Source: an uncultured Collinsella sp.
GTDB taxonomy: Bacteria > Actinomycetota > Coriobacteriia > Coriobacteriales > Coriobacteriaceae
DNA length: 5,666 nucleotides
Direction of reading: 5' to 3'
Assembly: GCA_900542125.1 (NCBI GenBank)
Contig: UQMO01000087.1
Coordinates: 1-5,666 of the forward strand
The translations under genes and the position numbers were made by a program. Below, in pieces: positions 1-5,666 of this stretch (within the stretch, counting starts at the first letter, position 1; each line of letters opens with the position of its first letter). The notes under the pieces were generated by a model. It had not been told where the DNA came from. It searched no databases and saw only the letters and a list, made by a program, of their open reading frames with translations.

Positions 1-53
1 AGACGGCGAGATAGCCGGCAGGCCGGCATGTCAATCCTGGTCTAACAGAGCCT
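1..53 (+). repeat. 53-bp terminal inverted repeat, left copy
   Basis: These bases are the exact reverse complement of 5614-5666; the match stops at base 54 (A here, T in the partner). Read on the minus strand, the repeat enters ATPase 1 as AGGCTCTGTTAG and puts a TAG stop (42-44) in that gene's frame. It contains a short GC-rich dyad (GCCGG-CAGG-CCGGC, 14-27). No transposase coding can be recognised in so short a stretch. The GGCTCTGTT start, if the element begins one base in, is the style of many insertion-sequence ends, but I cannot assign a family. It may be the first bases of a mobile element lying outside the window. Confidence 0.95.
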
Positions 54-2411
54 AAAGATATAGGTCATAAAGTCGAAGATGGAGCTGGTGGGCCCGATCC
101 AGATCATGAACCTGCCAACACTCGAACCGTCCCAGGTACGCGGCACGCGCAGGAACTCCTCGTCCACGTTGTCCCAGGGAATCGCCAGGCAGCTGCAGTC
201 ATAGATCAGGTTGAGCAGGATCAGCTGGATGCTCATCATCGGCAAAAACGGCAGCAGGGCGGATGCGGCAAGCACGCTGAACATATTGCCGAAGTTGGAG
301 CTTGCGGTCATCTTGATGTACTTGATCATGTTGGCGTAGGTCTTGCGCCCCTCGATGATGCCCTCCTCGAGCACCATCAAATCCTTCTCGAGCAAGATGA
401 TATCGGCCGACTCCTTGGCCACGTCGACCGCAGTATCGACCGAGATGCCGATGTCGGACGACTTCATGGCTGAGGCGTCGTTGATGCCGTCGCCCATGTA
501 GCCCACCACATGACCGTTTGCACGCAGCACGGACACGACGCGCGATTTTTGGTCGGGCGTAAGCTTGGCAAAGACCTGCACGTCCTCGGCGCGACGAGCG
601 AGCTCGGCGTCGTCCATTGCGGCGATATCGCTGCCGAGCAGCATGTTGTTGACCTCGAGTCCCACCTGCTTGCAGATGGTGCGCGTGACCTTCTCATTGT
701 CGCCGGTCAAGATCTTGGTGGCTACACCGTGGTTGCGCAGCGCCTCGATAGCATCGGCCGTGGACTCTTTGGGCGGATCCAAAAACGCCAGGTAGCCGAT
801 CAGCACCATGTCGCGCTCATCATCGGCGCTAAAGGCACCGACAGGCGACGGGTTGGACTTTTGAGCGATTGCCAACACGCGGAAGCCGTCGTCGTTAAGG
901 TCGGCGACCGTTGCCAAAATGCGCTCGCGCACCTCGTCGTCCAGCACGTGAACGCCGCCGTCAATCTCGGCATGCGAGCACACCGACAGCATCTCCTCGA
1001 CTGCACCCTTGGTGACCATCTGGGTTTTGCCGCTTCGATCGCGCACCACGGTGGTAAGGCGACGGCGCGTAAAGTCAAACGGCACCTCGTCGACCTTCAC
1101 ATAGGCCTCGGAAAGGTCGGTGAGACTCGGGTCGTTTTGCTCCTCTTCCTCGGTGCATTTGATGATCGCCAGATCCATCAGATTCTTGTAGCCCGTCTGG
1201 AAATAGCTGTTGAGGTAGGCATGGCGCAGAACGCGCGAATCCTCCTGGCCATCGATGTTCCAGTGATACTCCAGCACCACCTGGTCCTGCGTCAGCGTGC
1301 CAGTCTTGTCCGTGCACAGCACGTCCATCGCGCCAAAGTTTTGAATCGAGTTGAGGTTCTTAACGATGGTCTGCTTTTTGCTCATGGCCACGGCGCCCTT
1401 GGCAAGGCACGTGGTAACGATCATGGGCAGCATCTCGGGTGTCAGGCCCACGGCGATGCTGATGGCAAACAGGCCAGCATTAAGCCAATCGCCCTTGGTG
1501 ACGCCGTTAATCATAAAGACAAACGGAACCATCACCATCATAAAGCGGATGAGCACCCACGAGACGCTGTTGACGCCCTTGGAAAAGCTCGTCTCCACAG
1601 CGTCGTCGGACAGACTCGACGCCATGGAACCAAACAGGGTCTGCTCGCCCACGCTAAAGACGAGCGCCGTCGCGCTGCCCGATATCACGCTGCTGCCCAT
1701 GAGGGCAATATTCTCGAACGACGTGGCCGAATCGGACTCGGTGCAGGTCGCGGGGATCTTCTCGACCGGCTCGCTCTCGCCCGTCAGGCTGGCCTGGCTC
1801 ACAAAGAGGTCCTTGGCCTCGATAATCCTCACGTCGGCGGGAATCATGTCGCCGGCGGACAGATGCACGATGTCGCCGACCACCACGTCGTCGATGGGAA
1901 TCTCGGTCCTGGGGGCATCCTTGCGGGTGACCGTCACGGTGGTCGTGATCATGTCGAGCAGCTTTTCGGCCGCATTGCCGCTGCGCGCTTCCTGGACATA
2001 GCGCAGCGTGCCCGAAAGCACCACCATCGTGGTGATGATGATCACCGTCAGCGGGTCAAAGTCCTCCGGCGTGCTGCCCATCATCGACAACGCCGGGAAC
2101 ACCATGTCCGTCATTGCCGAAATAATGGCCAAGAAGAACAGAATTGCCGTAAAGGGATTGACGAATGCATCCGCGAGCTTGCGGACAAGCGACTTTTTCT
2201 TGCCGCGCGTGACCACGTTGCGTCCGTTATCGGCCTCGCTGTGCGCGACCTCATCACGGGTTAGACCACCCAGGTTCGAGCCCACCCAGGACATGGCGTC
2301 CATCAGCGGGATAGTTGCCGCATGCTGGATGCGGCCCTCTGCACGATGCCTGATCAGTTCGTTTTGCACCTGGACTGCAGATGGCGTATGGCGCATATTC
2401 AGCTTCTTCAA
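42..2411 (-). CDS. mgtA: Magnesium-translocating P-type ATPase (MgtA-like), C-terminally truncated
   Basis: This is a P3B-type ATPase of the cytoplasmic membrane, a family that imports Mg2+ using ATP. The 789-residue product shows the signatures in order: NPF before helix M1 (about 85-100), M2 (about 119-135), actuator loop TGES (210-213), M3 (about 284-302), the P3B-typical M4 motif TPEMLP (324-329), the phosphorylation site DKTGT (Asp368), the nucleotide-domain motif PFDFTRRR (444-451), KGA (468-470), TGDN (569-572), hinge GDGIND (640-645), M5, and M6 with NLIYD (734-738). Homology runs through FDFMTYIF in M7 (to residue 786) and then stops: the last residues RLC and the TAG come from the 53-bp repeat. 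Family members are near 900 residues, so the rest of M7 and M8-M10 (roughly 100 residues) are missing and the product is probably non-functional. The TTG start is chosen because GGAG sits 8 nt upstream; the in-frame ATG at codon 6 has no better site. It follows a terminator and has its own leader. Confidence 0.9.
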   Translation of the reverse strand: MKKLNMRHTPSAVQVQNELIRHRAEGRIQHAATIPLMDAMSWVGSNLGGLTRDEVAHSEADNGRNVVTRGKKKSLVRKLADAFVNPFTAILFFLAIISAMTDMVFPALSMMGSTPEDFDPLTVIIITTMVVLSGTLRYVQEARSGNAAEKLLDMITTTVTVTRKDAPRTEIPIDDVVVGDIVHLSAGDMIPADVRIIEAKDLFVSQASLTGESEPVEKIPATCTESDSATSFENIALMGSSVISGSATALVFSVGEQTLFGSMASSLSDDAVETSFSKGVNSVSWVLIRFMMVMVPFVFMINGVTKGDWLNAGLFAISIAVGLTPEMLPMIVTTCLAKGAVAMSKKQTIVKNLNSIQNFGAMDVLCTDKTGTLTQDQVVLEYHWNIDGQEDSRVLRHAYLNSYFQTGYKNLMDLAIIKCTEEEEQNDPSLTDLSEAYVKVDEVPFDFTRRRLTTVVRDRSGKTQMVTKGAVEEMLSVCSHAEIDGGVHVLDDEVRERILATVADLNDDGFRVLAIAQKSNPSPVGAFSADDERDMVLIGYLAFLDPPKESTADAIEALRNHGVATKILTGDNEKVTRTICKQVGLEVNNMLLGSDIAAMDDAELARRAEDVQVFAKLTPDQKSRVVSVLRANGHVVGYMGDGINDASAMKSSDIGISVDTAVDVAKESADIILLEKDLMVLEEGIIEGRKTYANMIKYIKMTASSNFGNMFSVLAASALLPFLPMMSIQLILLNLIYDCSCLAIPWDNVDEEFLRVPRTWDGSSVGRFMIWIGPTSSIFDFMTYIFRLC

Positions 2412-2419
2412 TTGCCTTG

Positions 2420-2423
2420 CTCC
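2420..2423 (-). promoter_or_regulatory. Ribosome binding site of ATPase 1
   Basis: GGAG lies 8 nt before the TTG at 2411 and decides the start. A weak upstream partner, GCTCT (2442-2446 on the minus strand), could pair with GGAGC (2419-2423, one G-U pair) and mask the site. The stem is only five pairs with a long loop, so masking is speculative. Confidence 0.55.
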
Positions 2424-2449
2424 GTTCTGTCGATCGGATGCAGAGCCGT

Positions 2450-2530
2450 CTAGCCGCGACGCCCGCCATTAAGGTGGACCTGCGCCGGCAGACATCGCCC
2501 TGCCTTGCTGGTACTGTCACTGCCGCTCAC
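2450..2530 (-). CDS. Candidate 26-codon leader ORF (alternative to the 8-codon frame)
   Basis: A GTG start is preceded by a purine-rich run (AGGGAAGGTGAGG, ending 3 nt before the GTG), the strongest-looking ribosome site in the leader. The frame ends at TAG (2450-2452), 38 nt before the TTG of ATPase 1. The peptide (begins VSGSDSTSK, ends NGGRRG) resembles nothing I recognise. It overlaps the MSAGAGPP frame in another register; at most one is likely real, and it may be neither. Confidence 0.15.
   Translation of the reverse strand: MSGSDSTSKAGRCLPAQVHLNGGRRG
2469..2495 (-). CDS. Candidate 8-codon leader peptide MSAGAGPP
   Basis: This is a tiny ATG-to-TAA frame in the leader of ATPase 1, ending in two consecutive proline codons just before the stop. 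AAGG lies 7 nt upstream of the ATG, a plausible ribosome site. The frame overlaps the 3' strands of the predicted leader stem, so a ribosome translating or stalling here would change the fold. The Salmonella mgtA leader encodes a proline-containing peptide (MgtL) that couples translation to mgtA expression, so the layout is suggestive. No sequence similarity to MgtL is claimed, and frames this short arise often by chance. Confidence 0.2.
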   Translation of the reverse strand: MSAGAGPP

Positions 2531-2542
2531 GGTCCTCACCTT
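2471..2542 (-). ncRNA. Possible structured 5' leader of ATPase 1
   Basis: In the minus-strand transcript, AAGGTGAGGACC (2542-2531) can pair with GGTCCACCTT (2480-2471), giving ten base pairs with a two-base bulge. Inside it, CGGCAG (2525-2520) pairs with CTGCCG (2491-2486). The nested stems lie between the upstream terminator and the ATPase 1 start, where mgtA genes of enterobacteria carry Mg2+-responsive leaders. I see no match to the M-box or yybP-ykoY riboswitch consensus, so no class is assigned. This is fold-by-eye evidence only. Confidence 0.3.
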
Positions 2543-2572
2543 CCCTTCGCGTCTGCGACTGTCTTTAGAATA

Positions 2573-2617
2573 GAAAAGCCGCAAGACCGGGCACATGGCT
2601 GGTTTCTTGCGGCTTTC
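2573..2617 (-). terminator. Rho-independent terminator after the regulator gene
   Basis: A perfect 12-bp stem pairs AAAGCCGCAAGA (2575-2586) with TCTTGCGGCTTT (2605-2616) around an 18-nt loop. On the minus strand the 3' arm runs into TTTTCTATTCT, a fair U-rich tail. It lies about 65 bases past the stop of the regulator gene, so it most likely ends the ATPase 2-regulator transcript. On the plus strand the tail is weaker and there is no plus-strand gene to end. Confidence 0.8.
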
Positions 2618-2681
2618 TTGCGATTTAGCAAGGATTGTCAGAGTGACTTTTGGGGTCGATAGAAGCGAACGATTCAACGCG

Positions 2682-3164
2682 TTACTCGGCCATTTTATAG
2701 CCCACGCCCCAAACAGTTAGCAGGTAACGGGGATTGTCAGGCTCGGGTTCAATCTTCTTTCGGATCTTGCGGACAAAGGCCATGATGTTACTGTCATCGA
2801 GCAGATATTCGTCTTGCCATACAGCACGATAGATTTCCTCTTTGCTAAAGACTGTGCCCCGGTTGCTCGCCAAAAAGGCCAGGATATCGAATTCTTTGGG
2901 CGTGAGCGAAACGGGCGCGCCCGACACTTTAACGGTGCGCGAAGCCAGATCGATGGAAAGATCGCCGATAACGATGGGCTCCGCAGCGGCACTTGTCTGC
3001 GAGCCGGCAACTGTCAGTTCTATGGCGGTCAGCCCGCCCGATGCGATATCGGCAAACACGGGTGCAAGTTCGAGAGCGGCGGCGCTACCGGACGAGAACA
3101 GCGCGTTGCTGAGCTCGGCGGCCTCTGCCGGCGTAATCGCTATGTTGGTTCTGTTGGTACGCAT
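2682..3164 (-). CDS. OmpR/PhoB-type winged-helix regulator without receiver domain
   Basis: This is a 160-residue protein whose C-terminal part (about 65-158) is a trans_reg_C winged helix: GDLSID, then SLTPKEFDILAFLASNRG, FSKEEIYRAVW, the recognition-helix region DDSNIMAFVRKIRKKIE (about 123-139), and the closing hairpin YLLTVWGVGYKM. The first 60 residues are alanine-rich and do not look like a phospho-receiver: no aspartate pocket and too short. They also have no obvious membrane helix. It probably binds DNA as a transcription factor, with the N-terminus as an unknown sensing or dimerisation part. The ATG lies 9 nt after the TAG of ATPase 2, with AGGGCGG overlapping that stop as ribosome site, so the two are almost certainly co-transcribed and perhaps translationally coupled. 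By context it may control one or both Mg2+ pumps; the target is inference. No histidine kinase is present in the window. Confidence 0.85.
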   Translation of the reverse strand: MRTNRTNIAITPAEAAELSNALFSSGSAAALELAPVFADIASGGLTAIELTVAGSQTSAAAEPIVIGDLSIDLASRTVKVSGAPVSLTPKEFDILAFLASNRGTVFSKEEIYRAVWQDEYLLDDSNIMAFVRKIRKKIEPEPDNPRYLLTVWGVGYKMAE

Positions 3165-3173
3165 AGAACCGCC

Positions 3174-5613
3174 CTAGAACAGACTGCTCGAGCGGGACAG
3201 GTAAACCCGCTTGATCGTCGAAACAACAACAAGATACAAAACGCTCAGCAGTGCAACGATGCCCAGATACCACATGGGCAGCGTGACAAGGCCGAGCAGT
3301 TGCGCGGCAGGACTCAGCGCGAGAAGGGCCGAGGCGATAAGCATGGTGGCGACCATTATCACGAGCGGACGACACGGCCGGTCCCCGTCGCGAACGTTCC
3401 GCGCTCGCAAGACGAGGAGCACGAGCGATTCGGTCCAAGCGCACTCCAGTAACCATCCGGTCTGGAAGGTCGCGATAAAGGCCGCCTGGCCCGCAGCACT
3501 CAACGTGACAAAGGACCCACCGCACACCGCGGGGCAAACGCCCAGGAGTAAAATGGCAAACGTGATGATGTCAAACGCCGAACTCGCGAAGCCAAAGTGA
3601 AGCATAAAGCTGCCGAGGCCCTTGCCCGACCATGCCTTGGGACGGGCGATCTCCGCATCGTCGACGTTATCCCACGAGAGCGCCAGGCAGGTGGCGTCAT
3701 AGCACAGGTTGAGCAAAAGCAGCTGAGCGGCGGTTGCCGGCAAAAACGGCAGGAAGATACTCGAGGCGGCAACCGAGCAGATATTGCCAAAGTTGGAACT
3801 CGACGCGATGCGAATGTACTTGGAAGCGTTGGCGAACGAAGTCCTGCCTTCGCTGACGCCCTCGGCGACCACGCCCAGGTCGCGCTCGAGCAGTACCAGA
3901 TCGGCAACCTTTTTGGATTCCGCTGCCGCCGAGTCCACAACGATGCCGACATCTGCCGACGTAAGCGCCGGCACATCGTTCACACCATCGCCGATATAGC
4001 CGACCGTATGGCCAGAGAGTCGAATGAGACTGACAACATGAGCCTTTTGCGCGGGCGTGAGCTCGGCAAACACACGAGTACGCCCCACGCGAACAAGCGC
4101 CTCGGACTCCTCCATGGCATCGAGCATGCTGCCGGTGATAACGCTATCGGCAGGAATGCCCAGGCGCGAACAGGTTGACCGGGCAACCGAAGCCGAGTCG
4201 CCGGTAAGCACGCGCACCTCAACGGAAAGGTCGGACAGCGCGCGCACGGCGGCGCGAGCGCTTGCCTTGGGCCGATCGAAAAAGCCCAAAAAGCCGCAGA
4301 GCACCAGGTCACCCCAGTCCGAAGACGTTGTGCTGTAGGCAACGGCGAGGACCTTGATGCCGTCGGCACGCATGTCCTCGGCAACCTCATAGGCGCTCTG
4401 GCGGCCCGCGGCGTCCATGGGGACGAGTTCCCCTTTAAAGTTGGCCCAGGCACAACGAGCGCAAACACTCTCGACCTCGCCCTTTACGATGGTCAAGTGA
4501 TTGCCAGGGCGAGTCTGCAGCCCCAGGCAACCAAGCGCCCCAGGCATGGCATCGAGCTTAACACCCGAAGCCTTGGTGACGTGGTCGAAAGGATCAGATG
4601 CGTGCAGGGTAAATGCGCCTGCGAGGTCTTTGGCGGCGAGACGCAACTCGGGCGCGGCGCACGCGTCGGCAATGGCCCGGTTGAGCTGGTTGGCGGCCGC
4701 CCCCTGGCTCGTACTCTCCAAATACGCCAGGTTGAGCGTTTGCTCGCTTTCGTTGCCCAGGATATCGGTATAGTACTCGAGCACCGCGGCGTCCTCGGTG
4801 AGCGTGCCCGTCTTGTCCACGCACACCACGTCCATGGAGCCCAGTGATTCCATGGCGTCAACGTTTTTAACAATGACCTGTTTGTTCTTAAGGCGATGCG
4901 CGCTGCCCGAAAGGCACACGCTTGTGACGACTGGCAGCATCTCGGGGACCAGGCCAACGGCCGTGCCCAGGGCAAACAGCAGGGCCTGCGGCCAGTCGCC
5001 CAGCACAAAACCTCGAATCATAATGACAAACGGCAGCACGATGAGCATGCACCTCACCAGGGCGGCACAGATGCTCCTGGCACCAGCGCCAAACTGCGTG
5101 CCTAGCCGAGCGCGCCGCGGCGATGTGGGCGGCTCCTCGGAAACGCGAGCGTGAACGGTTGCCGAAGCCTTTCCGTCAATGATGGTCGTTCCAGCACGGA
5201 CGGCCTCCCCTTCTCGCTTGACGGTCTGACCGCTCTCGCCCGTAAGCGACGATTCGGAGACAAGGATGTGGTCGCCCTTGGCAAGGACCGCATCGACCGG
5301 GCAGAGCATACCGGCATACAGGCGAATCACATCGCCAGGCACGAGCTGGTCGGAATCGACTTGAATCCAGCAAGCGTCGACACGTTTCCAAACGGCCGCA
5401 TGGTTCGCCTTAAACATGTGCCGGTCGAAGCTGCGCTTGGCTTCGTTTTCGTAGAACAGGCGCACCAGGCCGCCGACCAGCCACATCAAAAACAGCACGG
5501 CAGGTGCGAACACTCCTGTCTGGCCTTGCGCCTGCGGTACGACGTCGACCAAAAAGGCCAAGCCGGCAAGTGCAAGCAGCAGCGACGAAAACGGATTAAA
5601 GAACGATTTTTTA
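3174..5613 (-). CDS. Divergent MgtA-family P-type ATPase, N-terminally truncated
   Basis: This is a second P3B-type ATPase, paralogous to ATPase 1. Family sequence begins at KKSFFNPF (5612 downward) immediately inside the right repeat; upstream in frame is a TAA (5622-5624) from the repeat. About 70 N-terminal residues and the native start are lost. The first start codon available is TTG at 5561, with no ribosome site, inside M1, so it is unlikely to be genuine. Numbered from that TTG (795 codons), the motifs are TGES (107-110), VPEMLP (205-210), DKTGT (Asp249), KGE (360-362), TGDS (453-456), GDGVND (524-529) and NLCYD (618-622). M7 to M10 follow to residue 782, so the C-terminus is complete. 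The nucleotide domain departs from family norm: PFDHVTK replaces PFDFxRRR, KGE replaces KGA and TGDS replaces TGDN. It may be a poor pump or have another role. The catalytic Asp and hinge are intact, so the parent gene was probably active. It leads the operon with the regulator. Confidence 0.88.
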
Positions 5614-5666
5614 AGGCTCTGTTAGACCAGGATTGACATGCCGGCCTGCCGGCTATCTCGCCGTCT
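5614..5666 (-). repeat. 53-bp terminal inverted repeat, right copy
   Basis: This is a perfect reverse complement of 1-53. Read toward ATPase 2 it contains a short frame, MSILV then TAA (5639-5622), in the same register as ATPase 2, so no start inside the repeat can translate through into the ATPase. Its inner edge abuts an AT-rich run (GATTTTTTA, 5605-5613) of the ATPase gene. Confidence 0.95.

Larger units (their letters stand above)
2412..2570 (-). promoter_or_regulatory. Intergenic leader/promoter region of ATPase 1
   Basis: About 160 bases separate the terminator from the ATPase 1 start. Because the upstream unit ends in a terminator, ATPase 1 probably has a promoter here, but I found no convincing -35/-10 pair. 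TATTCT just after the terminator is the nearest -10-like string and lacks a partner at the right spacing. The stretch holds the candidate leader stem, the leader ORFs and the ribosome site listed separately. Confidence 0.4.

Noticed and set aside
1351..2001. Plus-strand open frame of 216 codons
   Set aside because: Antisense shadow of ATPase 1 with low-complexity Ser/Thr/Leu content and no family resemblance.
510..2264. A 584-codon open frame on the plus strand, antisense to ATPase 1
   Set aside because: It lies wholly opposite a strongly supported ATPase gene. Its His/Arg/Gly/Ala-rich composition is what the complement of GC-rich codons gives, and it shows no recognisable domain.
2412..2570. 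M-box or yybP-ykoY (Mn2+) riboswitch before ATPase 1
   Set aside because: The conserved core strings of these classes are not seen; only a generic nested stem is.
2543..2575. Sigma-70-type promoter for ATPase 1 just after the terminator (TATTCT as -10)
   Set aside because: No -35-like hexamer lies at 16-18 bp; the best candidate, TTGCGG, is inside the terminator stem at the wrong spacing.
5559..5561. TTG as the true start of ATPase 2
   Set aside because: No ribosome site precedes it, it falls inside helix M1, and family-like sequence continues upstream to the repeat. It is only the first possible start in a truncated frame.
5151..5636. Plus-strand open frame running into the right repeat, as a possible gene of the mobile element
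   Set aside because: Most of it is antisense to ATPase 2, its composition is that of a shadow frame, and only its last few codons lie in the repeat.
1..5666. The window as an intact transposon bounded by its own terminal repeats
   Set aside because: No transposase or recombinase lies between the repeats, and the interior is ordinary host-like genes cut at both ends. The repeats look like intruders at the edges of a chromosomal segment.
1..5666. tRNA, rRNA genes or CRISPR arrays
   Set aside because: No cloverleaf-like sequence, rRNA-like sequence or spaced direct repeats were seen; nearly all of the window is coding for the three genes.

Overview
The window holds three genes, all on the minus strand: two P-type ATPases of the Mg2+-translocating (MgtA/MgtB, type P3B) family with a small OmpR-type DNA-binding regulator between them. 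The DNA is GC-rich. The gene set, dense codon use and a TTG start would suit a high-GC Gram-positive gut bacterium such as a member of the Coriobacteriia (Collinsella-like). That placement is a guess from sequence style, not from a marker gene.

Reading in the direction of transcription (right to left): the right end (5614-5666) is one copy of a 53-bp repeat. It runs straight into ATPase 2 (5613-3174), which lacks its N-terminal part. After a 9-nt gap, ATPase 2 is followed by the receiver-less winged-helix regulator (3164-2682). A rho-independent terminator (about 2573-2617) closes that transcription unit. A leader of about 160 nt follows, with a possible nested stem-loop and two candidate leader ORFs. 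Then comes ATPase 1 (mgtA-like, 2411-42), which is cut off in transmembrane segment 7 where it enters the other copy of the 53-bp repeat (1-53).

The most striking structure is this pair of perfect 53-bp inverted repeats forming the two exact ends of the window. Their inner edges coincide with the point where each ATPase loses homology: the C-terminus of ATPase 1 and the N-terminus of ATPase 2. Each repeat supplies an in-frame stop. The simplest reading is that both genes are interrupted by the end of the same mobile element, with the contig ending inside each copy because the repeat could not be resolved. An inverted composite element or an assembly artefact is also possible. A phase-variable inversion that restores either gene is unlikely, because the stop codons lie inside the repeat itself and both copies are identical.

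As a system, an ATPase-regulator-ATPase locus suggests Mg2+ uptake with its own transcriptional control and possibly leader-RNA control of the second pump. Neither pump, as the window stands, encodes a complete ten-helix transporter.
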